Assembly (NCBI GenBank): GCA_030248065.1
Contig: JASAMV010004253.1
Coordinates: forward strand, 1 to 64,000
Source: Rhynchonema sp. JSB1_4
Lineage: Eukaryota; Nematoda; Chromadorea; Monhysterida; Xyalidae
Length of the DNA: 64,000 bases
Reading direction: 5' to 3'
This document shows positions 9,484 through 21,182 of this stretch, one piece after another. The stretch's first letter is position 1, and each line of letters starts with the position of its first letter. The translations under genes were made by a program, and so were the position numbers. The notes beneath the pieces are model-generated. The model was not told the origin of the DNA. It did not search any database and worked only from the letters and a program-made list of their open reading frames with translations.

Positions 9484-11834
9484 TCACATTATGAAATGGC
9501 TGGCTACGATCTGAAGTAAGGTCGTGATCACAAACAGTACCAGCGAATATCCACTTTGATTGCCCTCCGAGCGAGCCGTCCTGTAAACCAGCGGTGTTGG
9601 CATGCTCATGTCCAACTCTTTAAACGTCTTGTCATTGCAATTGTCCCGGTCACAGCATAAAGGCACCGTTGTGATGTCCATGCCGAAACCGTTCGATATC
9701 GGGATGCCCGAGCGACAGTCGCTGTCGCTGCATTCGCGCTCGATTTGCTTGAAGCCCCACGCCCAGTACGTCACCGACGTCTGAATGGCGGAACAAAGTG
9801 TTCATCATGTTTAATATCGCATTTTTAACTTCACCAGAATCTTTTTGAGGCCGGTAAAATTTTGCATGCTCAATTTGTGACCACACACGATTTCGCTAAC
9901 GATAGGCAAACCAGCCAGGCTTTGCAGTCTTAGACCATACCGAATCACCCTGTATTCTTACACACTTGAAATGTTTCGGGTTACTGTAGCCACGTCGCGC
10001 GTGGATTGCGTGTGAAAGAGCCAAGATCATGAAACATTTAGCGCGCGTTTTGTTACAGTGATGTTACACTCCCGCTATATAGTGCTGCAGCACAGCTTCC
10101 CACACTGCGACTGGCAGACTATGAGGTTTATAGCCGAGTTTGGCCCGCTGGAAGTGATTCAGGGCGATACGGTATGGTCTAGGTCTGCAAAGCACGGCTT
10201 TTATTGTGCACGTCAATCAACAAGCATGACCCGGTAGCTCCAGCACAATCAGCATAGCTACCGTAACGGTAACCCATGTCTTAAACCATTCCGATAGCGA
10301 TCTCCGTGCGCGGCTCCAGCTCGCAGTTAATTTCCATATCATTTCCATGCAAAATCGTAGCCAAAAGCTACGGTCCTGTGGTCCCAGCTAAACGGCCCCC
10401 AAAATAAAACATGCTTTTCCGATCTCGATCTCCAGTTGTTTTCGACAAATTGTGAGAAGCACCAGTGAAAAAAAATGTGCCTTCGCGTCCTGCGTTCCAC
10501 AGATTCCAGTGTGCCAAAAAGTGACAGGTTGAGCACTGGCTGCCTTTGCCTGATGTGGTAAGTTTCTAGTTTCGTTGCCTCACGCACCTTTACAGACGCA
10601 GGGAAACTGCGGTTCGAAGTCGAGGCGGGCAACAAGCTCAACACACAGTCAACAAGCCAGCTGGCTCGTGTGCGTTTCGAATGTTTCACAGTTGCACAAG
10701 CTTTGTGTGTCAGCTGCGTGGCTTGTTGGTTGACCATGTGTGTTCAGCTTGTTGCCTGCTTCGACTTCGAACGGGAGTTTCCCTGCGTCTGTAAGAATGC
10801 ACGAGGCAACGACATTAGAAACTTACCACATGAGACGATTCAAAACTCAACACCTGACAAAGTAAATGTTTCAATTGACTACCGACGTGAAACGTTTTGT
10901 TGCAACGTGGCTCACGAACAAAAGAAAATTTTAAACTGTGCCAATTTCACATCAAACGTTCCGTTCTCTGATCAGCTTGTCAACCACGTCGCTTTCAAAA
11001 CAGCAGAAAATGCCCGATATCGACGAGCTGATTCAGCAGATCGAAGCGCGAACGACCGAATTGCAAGAACAAAAGGAAGAGTACGAAAAGATGGCGGATG
11101 ACAGTGAATCGGTAAATCAGTGTTCTGAATTCCCTAATTGTCGATTCTGAACGTGAAACAGATCATTGTCAGTGCAGCAGTAATGCTCTATCCGTTTCCA
11201 TTTCGCAGGACGACGATGCAGAAGACCTACAGCACGAGTTGCAGTACGTCAACAGTGCGATTGAAGTGCTGAAGGCCGCTCGCGAGGCGCTGGTGGCGTA
11301 TCAAGATGCACGCGAAGAAACGGATGATGAGATGGCAGATGAGATTCAGATGCTTGCTGCTGTCGTCGTTTGCTGTGCCGTGTTCTTTATGAGCTGAGTA
11401 ATTTTCAATGTGACTGTGTTATCGATTTCTGGCGATTTGTATTTCTGTGAAATAAATTCGTGTCGTCCATTCAGATCAATATCGCGCTTGCCGCGCAAAC
11501 AACGATAAGAAACCCTGCTTTGACCCAACAGCACCACTGAGAGACATGAACCCCCCCAAGTGATGTACCGCCAACCAACCTTACAATAGCAGTTCCTGTC
11601 CGGCGGGCATTGTCGGATCATTTGATATATCCTGCCAGAACGTCGCCTGTGTTGAAAACAGTCCGGTTGACCGTCACCGTCCGGTGATGGCCCGAAACCG
11701 AGCAGGCCCAATTCGAACGAACACGACACACAACTATTCACGCCGGGACACGGGGCGCTGCCGTGCACAACGCTGACTGATGTTGCAAACACGAGTGGTG
11801 TAATCAAGCACAAATGCAGCCTATTCACTGCCAT
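9484..11834 (-). CDS. Ly6/uPAR-like cysteine-rich GPI-type protein (2 exons)
   Basis: Exon 1 is 11580-11834 and exon 2 is 9484-9780, joined in phase 0 to give 183 residues. The start chosen (MAVNRLHLCL...) gives a signal peptide ending near VVHGSA. The mature part begins with CPGVNSCVSC, carries further cysteines (CPPDRNCYC), then CSDSDC and the terminal signature CCDRDNCN typical of three-finger Ly6 proteins. The last about 18 residues (SLVLFVITTLLQIVASHF) are hydrophobic, fitting a GPI-attachment signal. In nematodes such proteins (ODR-2/HOT type) sit on the neuronal surface, but that role is inference. The donor is AAG/GTTGGT, a weak consensus also used in other genes here. The 1.8-kb intron contains a separate gene on the opposite strand. 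Confidence is good for the family and moderate that these two exons are the whole gene. Confidence 0.75.
9903..10205. mobile_element. Rearranged copy of the TAGGCAAACC palindromic MITE
   Basis: The left part (from TAGGCAAACCAGCC) and the right part (GATACGGTATGGTCTAGG) match the intact copy at 50521-50792, but the outer right end is replaced. It is in the Ly6-like gene intron. Confidence 0.65.
10558..10827. mobile_element. Palindromic MITE, second copy of the 7498-7767 family
   Basis: Opposed arms contain GACGCAGGGAAACT and AGTTTCCCTGCGTC, with GAAGTCGAGG-type sequence inside. It lies upstream of the nested coiled-coil gene. Confidence 0.7.
11010..11397 (+). CDS. Small coiled-coil tail-anchored protein (2 exons), nested in the Ly6-like intron
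   Basis: Exons are 11010-11111 and 11209-11397, joined in phase 0, giving 96 residues. Residues 1-34 (MPDIDELIQQIEARTTELQE...) and the second exon up to about residue 80 are charged and heptad-like, predicting a coiled coil. The last about 15 residues (LAAVVVCCAVFFMS) form one hydrophobic segment, so I infer a tail-anchored membrane protein facing the cytosol. Donor GTAAAT and acceptor TTTCGCAG are clear. A polyadenylation signal AATAAA follows at 11450. I do not recognise a family; size and architecture resemble small SNARE-associated or vesicle proteins, but no diagnostic motif supports that. Confidence 0.7.
11450..11455 (+). other. Polyadenylation signal AATAAA
   Basis: Canonical hexamer 53 bases after the TGA of the nested coiled-coil gene. 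It lies close to where the opposite-strand Ly6 exon 1 ends (11580), so the two transcripts are not expected to overlap in exons. Confidence 0.6.
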
Positions 11835-12669
11835 TTGACACCAGTGCTGCAAATTTTGACAACACAAACGACAAAAATGCAGGAACAAGCCGATAGTACA
11901 AGGACATTAAACCGGCTTGATCTTTATGATTGATTGCCACCACCACGTGAATGTTCCAACGAACAATACCGTATCCATGCCAACCCCAATGCTCATAAAA
12001 TGCAAATGCAGCAGCACGCAGACGAAAATGATCGGTCACTTCCGCAGTTCTGAATTATGAGCGAATTTCGACCGGCAAAAACTGCATACATCGAGCTCAA
12101 GGAAAGTTGGGGTGGTGCACTATTTCAGTCTAGGTTGACAAGCAGGCGGCCGAACATGCGTAGTACAAGTAGCAAGCATAGCATAGTTCATGGTGAGACA
12201 GCTTCTGGAACTGAAAATGGTACAAATACGGAAAGTTCATTTTCAGTTGTTTTGATGTATCAGTGGGTGATATTTTCGAAACGGTGTAAAGGTCAGTTGG
12301 GTGTAAAGGTCGGTGGAAAGCTCGGTCGACTGCTCAGTGTGATAGACCTCGGTGTAAACTTGAAACATTCCACGTTAATAACAGGCAATGTTTTACGTTT
12401 ACACTGAGCTAGCTACGCCGACCGAGCTTTCGACCGAACTTTACGCCGACCTTTACGCCCAACCGACCTTTACACCATTTCGAAAATTCCACCCAGTGAA
12501 ATCAAAACCGAACAACGGACAAGCGAAAATGAGGAGGAAATACAATGTCAGCGATCAGCAACGAGACACCAGCACATAACGCTGTAACAGTAACAGAGCA
12601 CGAACACAATTATATCACACAAGAAAGAATTGATTTCCAAATTAATGCTAATTTACATTCACACGGAGA
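11835..12669. other. Intergenic region between Ly6-like gene 5' end and DNAJC8 3' end
   Basis: Holds the palindromic element at 12262-12497. The ORFs in it are short and match no known family. It should contain the Ly6-like promoter, but I see no clear motif. Confidence 0.55.
12262..12497. mobile_element. Palindromic MITE with tandem GTAAAGGTCGGT-like units
   Basis: Ends resemble GGGTGATATTTTCGAAACGG and its complement. Each arm has several imperfect direct repeats of GTAAAGGTCGGT/GAAAGCTCGGTC. Copies lie at 31008-31238 and 46702-46921. Confidence 0.75.
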
Positions 12670-15600
12670 CTACTTTCCCGACGTTTCCAATCTGGCTTTA
12701 GGTGGCTTGAACATGCCACGCACCTTCTTCTTGTCTTTGTTGGTTTTGAACTTTTTCCACGAGCCCACGCGGTCTTCGCGTGATTCCTGAATGCATGTCT
12801 TGTTCGTGCTCAGTGCTGTGTCATTTCTTGATCCAGGAAACTCAAACCATTGAAGGCCAACCTCGAAATTCCTTGCGTATTCCTCTTGTGCACGTCGCAT
12901 TTGAGCTGCTTCGATGTCTTCTTCGGCGAACCGTTTTCTGAACAAGAATACGGCAACATTGAATTCAGCTGGGTGGCACAATGTCAAAGGAGTGTATAGC
13001 AGTGTTTTATTTAGTTTTTTATAAATGTTAGCAATTTTTATAATAATAGAGTAGTCTAAAGCTGCATATATAGTTTCGGACCCTCTCAGGAGACTATATA
13101 TGTATCAAAACCGGCTGGCACCTCAATAAAAAATAACAAAAAAAAATACTTTTCTTCATTCGCCCGTTCATTCAGTTTCAGTCGTTTTCGTTCGCGGTCC
13201 GCAAATATCCGCGTCGTCAGCACCTTGACCGCGCTTCTCATCTTAATCGGATCGTCTTCCTCAACAATCTGCGGTTTGCCCTCGCGACGCAGTTTTCTTC
13301 TTTTTTCTTCAACCTGATATTATTACAAAACTATTTTCTGGATGAAACCCTGCGCAGCTGTACATTTGTGGCAGTTTCATTCAGATGGACAGATCTTCCT
13401 GCTGGCAGCTTAAGTCTGTCTGTGAACAAGTCACGCCCAAGCCCAAACTTATACTGGCGTAAAGTACCGTTCTTTTTTTTCCTTGAAAAAAAAACCATTT
13501 TTTTCCGGAAAAAAAACGTGTTTTTTCAAATACTTTTCCAGCACTCAAGGTGTTCCGGTGAAAAAAGTAAAGTGTTTGGGCACAAGATATGAGCACTTGA
13601 CACAAAAGTATGTTTTCATAGAAAATTTTGGTCGGAACATCCGACCAAAATTTGATCCGAACGAAAAAACTGATCAGTTTTGTGTTACAATTTTTTTTGG
13701 GAAAACTAAAATAAAAAACCAATAAAAAACCAGTGATGTGGTTGGGGGGGGGGGTATGGGGGTATTACCCCCCAACTGCTAGGTAGCTTTCTTGCTCCGA
13801 AACCCATACCCCCAAACTGGCTAGCTAGCTTTCTTGCTCCGGTCACCAAGTAAAAAAAGTGTTGATTTTAGTGCCAAAATGACCATTTTATGGGCCAAAA
13901 TGGTCAAATTCGTTCAAATTTTCTCACACGTGCACAAAAATACGCATTTTAAGGTTTATTTTAGCATAATTTCGACCAATTTTTATACCCCTGTTTTTGA
14001 CTTCTGGACCAATACCCCGCCCCAAGATCGGGGTACCCGGTTAGCTAGCTAGCTTTCTTGCGCCGGACCCCTCCGGCTAGCTAGCTTTCTTGCTCGGACC
14101 AACTACATCACTGTAAAAAACCACATTGAAAAATAAATGGAAAAGTATTTGGGCCTCGGAAAACACGGTTTCCGTCCTCCAGTATACCCAAAATTATGCA
14201 CAAGTCAGAGCCGACGCCAATTTTACAAGTGCAGTGGTGATGTTTCATTCGTGGGTCACGAGCGACATGAACACCCGCTTCTGACAAGAATATCTTTTTC
14301 ATTCCTGACACTCTATTTGTCGGGGTTTTTCTTTTGCTGAGCTTACCTATTCAGAGTTTTCTATTTCGACGGTCACCAAAACGCCACTAAATTTGGTTAA
14401 AAACTCAGTGCTTGCAAGACTGAAGGGATCAACGCGACCGAAACTTGCAAAACAGTACTAGTCCGGGAGGACAGGTCACCAAGTTTGATTTCGCTCAATG
14501 TATCTAACGGGTGGCGTCGAAAATCCACGAAAAACACAAAAAAACCCGAAAAATAAAAACCCCGAAAATGATAAACTCCGAAAAAGAGAATTTCCGGCGT
14601 TTTTTTTTCGGGGTCTTCGGTTTCGGTTTCTCGGGGTTTTAGGCGGCCAGCTAATTCACTGACGTAACAACGTGGTTTTTTCTCAATTCAAATAACGGGC
14701 AAATAAACAACGAAGAACCTACCGTCTGTTCGGTGCGAGCCTGCGCTTCCTCGACCACTTTTCGACACCTGTCCAGTTCGTCCGGGTCTTCCAACGTCGT
14801 CATTGCTTTCTTCAGAACTGCAAATATTTTTTTGGAAAACTTTTTCAAGCCGATATCAACCACATACAGTATAACGTGGTCGGTATGGGGTGCAGTTTGC
14901 TGCCATCCGGGTCGGTTGGGTGTGTTCGCGGGTTTGACTTGGCATACAAACGTTTTATACACCTATTCGTGAAACATCAACCAGCTGGCTATGTGTGTCT
15001 GTGCATGTCACGCGGACGCGTGTGTGCTATACAGTCAGTGCGCAAGTGACTGGCAGCTGCTTTATATTTGTGCCTGATCAGCATCAACACTTTGCCAAGA
15101 CTGGTGTCGTTGGGAAATCGAAAAGTTAGGATACCAGGATGCCCTTCCTTAGCCGAAAATTCATGACACCAGATACCCGGTTAGAGGGGGGCGCAAAAGA
15201 TCAAGAATACCCCATGAAGTTCTTTTGAAAAGCCTCGAAAATGAGCCAATTTGGACGGCAATTTAAAGAAAATTACTGTTGAGATAATCAAAAAATTGCA
15301 TTTTTGGACTGTGCCTACTTTAGCCGGAGCCTACTAACAAATTTATGAAAAAAATAGCCGATATTTGCAAAACTTTCGGAATTTTTACAAGTCAGGTACT
15401 CTCGGCCAAAAAGTCAGGATACCAGGGCACACGGAGCCAAAAATTCAGCGTACCAATGCAGGATACACAGGGGGCGCAAAGCTCCCCGACACCACCGAGT
15501 CAAACCCATCCCTGGCTGGCCTTGACCTATGACGCCAGCAAAGCGCATACCAGTCTATGGTTCTTCACTGAATGAAACTCAACAAACTATCGAAGGCCTT

Positions 15601-16412
15601 GTCGGCACGCTCGCGATCGTCTGGATTCTTGTCCGGATGGATTAGAATTGACATCTGCAACAGTGGATAAGACAAACGTTTGTTGCTGTTCTTCAAATAT
15701 AATATGTGTGGATCTACAAAAATTCCAATTTCAAAACCACAAAATTAGCGATGTGACGGCGACACAACTAACCCTCTTGTATTTTTTCTTCATTTCCTCC
15801 ACATTCAGTTCATGTTCAACTTGCAGAACTTCAAATGGATTCAGATTGAAATACGTCGAGCCAGGACGAAGCAAACGGTCGATCTGTTGCTTGGAAGTCA
15901 GCACCGAATCTTGTTTCTCGATTTGTTTCACCTGCAAAACGGGTCAATCTTGTCGAATGACAATGGCGCCTGGGCATGTCGCCGAGGTACCGGGAACAAG
16001 GGAACCACCCAATAGAGTAACTCTTCGATTCTTTGGGCGTAAATTACGGTTTCCATTTTTTCCACGCGCGCAATTTTTGGGATTCGATGGTCGAAAAACA
16101 CCCATTTTTGCCTATGAAGACCACAAATTGATGGTTGCAAGCTGCAAGGTACTACTGTCGATACAATATCAAAATTTTCCCGGAGGCTGAGGTTTTTTCA
16201 CGTCCCAGATGGACCCGCTTTTTCGTTTTTTTTGTGAAAAAACGGTTTTTTTCATCCGCCAGTATAGTACTGGTAATTTATTTGAAAAAAGGCACAGCCA
16301 TCCCCGCAAGTACTAGTACTACCCCATTTGCGGTTGGATTGGAGATTGGATGCTTGCTAACCTCAGAATAAAATTGATCAAATTGGTCATGGTGGGCACT
16401 CGTCGAGGCCAT
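12670..16412 (-). CDS. DNAJC8-like J-domain protein (7 exons)
   Basis: Exons in reading order: 16362-16412, 15773-15931, 15588-15654, 14723-14817, 13150-13313, 12862-12937 and 12670-12786. Phases close to 242 residues (human DNAJC8 is about 253). Diagnostic segments are VKQIEKQDSVLTSKQQ, RPGSTYFNLNPFEVLQ, the J-domain HPD motif in SILIHPDKNPDD, EGKPQIVEEDDP, and the C-terminal ESREDRVGSWKKF with FKPPKARLE. The short first exon (MASTSAHHDQFDQFYSE) supplies the expected start. In animals DNAJC8 is nuclear, binds Hsp70 through the J domain and associates with the splicing kinase SRPK1. Introns 4 and 5 and the upstream region hold transposons. Donors are unusual, with a pyrimidine at +3 in four of six (GTTAGC, GTTAGT, GTTTGT, GTTGGC). 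Confidence 0.93.
13450..14186. mobile_element. TATACTGG-ended MITE in DNAJC8 intron, split by a nested element
   Basis: Ends TATACTGG and CCAGTATA, flanked by CCCAAACT (13442-13449) and CCCAAAAT (14187-14194), a 7/8 duplication. The A/T-run palindromes place it with 3364-3787. It is interrupted by 13731-14113. Confidence 0.7.
13731..14113. mobile_element. Nested hAT-like MITE with CAGTGATGTGGTTGG ends
   Basis: Ends CAGTGATGTGGTTGG and CCAACTACATCACTG, with the perfect 8-bp duplication TAAAAAAC at 13723-13730 and 14114-14121. The interior has repeated GCTAGCTTTCTTGC units. Confidence 0.85.
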
Positions 16413-16608
16413 CGTTTCCTTGTCCTTCTGGGTGTTTTTCGTTTGGTAAACTGAACCGAAAGCGTGTACTCGTTACGTTCTGCGTTGACCAGTGTGATCG
16501 ACGCGGCCCGATCAGTCAATGATAATGATAAAAATGCTCTTGGTGGTAGGTGGTCACAATTATTCTGAAAAAAAATTTCAGATTGAGATCGCTGGCGTGG
16601 CTTGGGCT

Positions 16609-17777
16609 CAGAGGTGGGAATCGGGCCGGGCCGGGCCGAGGTTTCCGGCCCGAACGGTCGGGCCGGGCCGGGTTGGGCCGGGCCGGGCCGACTTTTCGGA
16701 ATGTCGGGCCGGGCCGTGATGGTCAGCCCGAAAAGGCCCGACATCATCGAATTTCAATAAAAAATCGTGACTTTTTACGGCAAATTAGCCAAAATTTCTA
16801 GCGATTCAGCAGCTTAAGACCCATTTCATCAAACTCTCATCTGAAAAAGACGGGCCGAAAAAAAGCGGGCCGGGCCGGGCCAAGGTAACCCGGCCCGATT
16901 CCAACCAGAGGTGGGAATCGGGCCGGGTTACCTCGGCCCGGCCCGGCCCGACGAGGTCCGCTGGCAGGCGGAAAAAAAACCGGTTTTTTTTCCGGAAAAA
17001 AAACCGAAAAAAAACCGTTTTTTTTCCGAGACCCGAATACTTTTCCATTTATTTTTCCGTGGGTACCTTTTCGGTTTTTGATCGGAAAAATATCGGTACT
17101 TTATTCCAATTTTGCCAAAAAATTGTAATGCAAAACTGATGAGTTTTTCGATTTTGGTGAAAAATTGGCTCGAGCACGAAAATTAACCGACCCCAAATGG
17201 GCCAAAAAGCGTGTAAACCAAGTGTTTTCGACTGACTTCAACACTCTTCAAGAACACTCTCTTCACTTCGAACAAATTTTGCACTGAAATTGTTATATTT
17301 TTCGAAATTACGTTCTTAAGTACTGGAAAAATATTTGGAAAAAAAACGGTTTTTTTTCGGAAAAAAAACCGTTTTTTTTCCACGAAAAATAAAAAACGGT
17401 TCTTTATGACAGTATAGGTCCGGGGGCCGGCCCGGCCCGACTTGGAAAAAAGCCCGATTTTTTCGGCCCGACTTTTTCTGATGATCTTTTGAAGCAATTT
17501 TTTGGTGCAAAAATTACTGTTTTTTGGTTTAGAAATACCTGATAATCATGGAAGTCGGTACTAATTTGCAGAATCGCGAGAAATTTTGGCAAATTTAGCC
17601 TAAAAAATCACGATTTTTTGTGGAAATTGGATGATGTCGGGCCTTTTCGGGCCGGCCACCCCGGCCCGGCCCGGCCCGACATTCCGAAAAGTCGGCCCGG
17701 CCCGGCCCGGCCCGACCGTTCGGGCCGGAAACCTCGGCCCGGCCCGGCCCGATTCCCACCTCTGATTCCAACCTCTG
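16609..17777. mobile_element. GGCCGGGCC-rich hAT-like element, outer copy
   Basis: Left end CAGAGGTGGGAATCGGGCC; right end GATTCCAACCTCTG. Flanks CTTGGGCT (16601-16608) and CTTGTGCT (17778-17785) match at 7 of 8. It lies immediately 5' of the DNAJC8 start codon region and is interrupted by 16906-17764. Confidence 0.7.
16906..17764. mobile_element. GGCCGGGCC-rich hAT-like element, nested same-family copy
   Basis: Ends CAGAGGTGGGAATCGGGCC and GGCCCGATTCCCACCTCTG, with the perfect 8-bp duplication ATTCCAAC at 16898-16905 and 17765-17772. It inserted near the right end of its own family member. A/T-run palindromes inside it suggest a further insertion of the TATACT-ended family. Confidence 0.85.
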
Positions 17778-18040
17778 CTTGTGCTTGGGCTGGGCTGACT
17801 GACTTGATTCCGCGATGTTGTGGTCGTCGTCGGTCGTCGCAGTGCGTCAGCCGTCACGTCAGGCAAGCAAAAACTTGCACCGATGGTTTCTCAAAGATTT
17901 TTACATACCTCCTGCTTTGCTGCTCGCAATTCATATGATTTATGGTCCGTTCCAGAAGGCTCCACCGAAAATAGCAGTGAGAAAAGCTCTTTTTCTGTAG
18001 ATGCAATCTGCACCTCGTTCTGTTTCTTTTCTTTTCAGTC

Positions 18041-18345
18041 CCCCCCCCCCCTCCCAATTCAATTTTATTTTTCTGCAAGCTTACGCAGTCCCAAAGATCC
18101 GAAAACCCCTAAAAATAAAACAGAATAACAAAGAAGTGAACAGAAAAAAACGACAAGAAACGCACCAGAGAAACCAACCAACCAGCCCAAACACCCCAAC
18201 CAAACACCAACAACAAAAACAACAAACACCAAAAGAAAAAAAAAAATAATATAAAAAACACACCCAACAAAACACACAAAAAAAAAAAACAAAAACACAC
18301 CCACAAAACTAAACCAAAAAGACACACACCCCCCCCTCGCACTCG
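18041..18345. repeat. G- and T-depleted low-complexity stretch
   Basis: After a C-run the sequence becomes almost entirely A and C, with blocks such as AAACACCAACAACAAAAAC. The composition is unlike the surrounding sequence and resembles the suspicious stretches at about 43.8 and 46.2 kb. It may be an assembly or base-calling artefact. The hydrophobic ORF on the reverse strand is a by-product of the G/T composition. Confidence 0.6.
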
Positions 18346-20538
18346 CACACCTTGAAAACGGTCACACGTTGAAAACAAAGTGTGTCACTCGATGACGTGA
18401 TGCACCAACCTATGTTGATGAATATGCACGAATATACAGTGTGCGATTATGGGAGAATAAAAATCCCCTTCAAGCGCATGAGAGGGCCGTATTGGTGAGA
18501 TGAACACAAATGGTAGCCTGACCCCTTTAAGCACCTTAGAAGGCTCACGTGACCAAATAGGAAATAGACACAGGGTTCGGATTCCCCCAGTCAAATTACC
18601 CTCCCAACTACGAACCCTACCATGATCTATCTTCAATCCTGTTTTATGTTGGTGCCCTCTGATAGGAATTCATGCAACTGTTGCTATGGCACAGCTCTGA
18701 TCTATAACATCAGAGGTGGCCAGTCAAAGATGACCGGTCGAAAAAAATTTTTTAGTGTGTTTACTCAAACAAGGAACTGGCGCTGGAGCCTAGCCAGCAG
18801 TGAGCAAAAAATGTTTAGGTTTTTGAAAAATAATTTTTTGAGAAGAAATTTTTTTAAAATTTTTGTCGGGGAACAAAATGCTCTAAAACGTCCAAAAATC
18901 GCCTTTTGGGGGTTACTTTTTGTCATTTTTTCTCATGGGTCGAAAAATTTTCTTCACAAAATTACTTTCGGGGCATGTATTTGGTATCTGAGATGGGCCA
19001 AACGATATTATTATACCTTCCCGTGATACTTGAGACACCGTATGCATGTACACCTCACATAATGTAGTACCTCGATGCCGCACCCAGACGAGGAGCTCGA
19101 AGTCGGTCAGATACGACTGATTTAGCGACCCGACAGTGTTTCTGCAGCTTATTGTCTGCATTCTACGTGCAGTTTATGAGTAAATTTTGCTTATTCGATC
19201 AAAAACTATTGTGTCTGGTATTGATACCATAGACCGACGACAGACATCGATCCATACCAAGCATAGACAGTTGGATCGCGCCGATATCATGTAAACACCC
19301 TTCATAAGCGATGCAAGCCAAGACTTGTCAATTAAAGTTGCATAAGTTGCATTATTTTTTCGCTTTTTTGCGCTGCGCGTTTGCTGGGCAAATTTGGTCG
19401 AATTTCACCGGATCTGGGAATTTTTAAAAAAACATTGTTTGAAATTTTTTTGAACTCTGGCCTAGGCCTAACGTCACGTGCTTGATTGACATAGGCTATT
19501 GGCGTCATATATTGACTTTCCTATTCCCGAACCCTGTGCAACTAAATTTTCTCTCCATCCAACAAAGATTGACGTGCCTCATGCGTGCGCATCAATCAAT
19601 AGTTTGTGCCTCACCACACCACTGCGTGCAACATGCTATCACAATCCAGGTGCGCAAGTGAGTGATTGCGCGTGTTGTTGCGCAATATTGCGTCCGCGCA
19701 CAAGTTGTACTATGGGTGCATGCCGATAATTAGGTTTCCGTAAACTGCAAAATGACCTGAAAATTGGAATGTTCTGCTATGCTACTCGTATATACGTATC
19801 TTACGCGTGGCATTTTGTGACTCAATCCACCACACAGATTTACGACTCTCGTGGAGATCCTGTGACGACAGGGGGTGACGGTTGAGCACACAGCTGTGTG
19901 ACTTACTGACTATTATATACATGGATAACTCCACATGTGCTCAACGGTGCGAGGTGTCCGTCAACCTACATATATCAATACGCTGCATCGCAGTCAAACA
20001 ACAACAACAACAACACACGTTATTACAATTGAATTTGCATGAGCAAACTCGCTTAGTAACACGACGTGTTCACGGGTGCTCCACGTGCGTCTCCACTCTG
20101 CTATATCACATGCACACGTTGCAGCACGCCTGATTTGTTGAACTTCACTTTTGTTTTCCATTATTGGCGTATTGTGTATTTATAGAAGCAATTTTTTTGT
20201 ATTTAATCAAGCAATCGTGCGTTTTCATTCTTATGCTAACCCCAGCGAAATTTTGACTATATTATAATACTATACAACGTACAACCAACGGTGGTTAGCG
20301 CGCATGTTTCAAGAGAAAGCATCACAATCACTGACAACCCGCTTTTACAAATTGTAGTACGCAACTGACATTCTCCCGGGCTAATTTTTTTCTGGACACG
20401 TTCTAATAAAAACGTCTGGTGTAGGTAGCATAAGCTGCATGCATGCGCATTAATATAATATTATTTTCTTTCAATTTGAATGGTCGTATATATATTACGT
20501 ATAGTCCAGCCATGTGCTCATGAGACGACTCTTTTTAA

Positions 20539-21182
20539 AGGGGAAATTGCGCATTCCTAATCGCCTTTCAAGTTTTACAAGTGTTTAGACAGCAATGTGG
20601 GCATCACAAAAATCAAATAATTTGGTACAAACTCTCAAACATGTACCCAGGAGATTCCGTTTAAGACAAGCCACTGGGAACAAAATTCGGCGCGGACCGG
20701 CCGAATTTCTACCTGCGCATTCAGGCAAATTGCCTGATCAAAAAGCTGTCAAGGCGACAGAATGTTTCGCACGATTCTTGAAACTCAGTAACTATAGAAT
20801 TTCGCTTTTCTTTATATTTCGAATTTCGACGAATTGTTCCAGCGTGTCTGCTAAATGTTTCATGCTCTGCTTGTCACGCTGGAACAATTCGTCGAAATTC
20901 GAAATATAAAGAAAAGCGAAATTCTATAGTTAGTGAGTTTCAAGAATCGTGCGAAACATTCTGTCGCCTTGACAGCTTTTTGATCAGGCAATTTGCCTGA
21001 ATGCGCGGGTGGAAATTCGGCCGGTCCGCGCCGAATTTGCTTCCCGATTGTTCCCTTTAAACTGCTTCTCCTGGGTACATGTTTGAGAGTTTGTACCAAG
21101 TGATTTGACTTTCATGATGCCCACACGACTGTCTAAACACTTGTAGAGTTTGAATGGCGATTAGGAATGTGCAATTTCCCCT
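20539..21182. mobile_element. Complete palindromic MITE flanked by TTAA
   Basis: Two arms of roughly 310 bases are near-perfect inverted copies, joined by a short loop near 20860. Ends read AGGGGAAATTGC and its complement, each next to TTAA (20535-20538 and 21183-21186). The TTAA duplication suggests a piggyBac-type mobiliser, but the terminal bases are not the canonical piggyBac ones. No transposase is encoded. Confidence 0.85.

Noticed and set aside
15648..16190. 180-residue plus-strand ORF
   Set aside because: It lies antisense to DNAJC8 exon 2 and its intron; the reverse strand carries the clear homology.
16319..16801. Gly/Arg/Pro-rich ORFs near 16.3-16.8 kb
   Set aside because: They come from GGCCGGGCC arrays. 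The only real exon here is DNAJC8 exon 1 (16362-16412), in a different frame.
18065..18378. Highly hydrophobic reverse-strand ORFs that look like membrane proteins
   Set aside because: Phe/Leu/Val/Gly content follows from a G/T-only strand; the sequence is low complexity and possibly artefactual.
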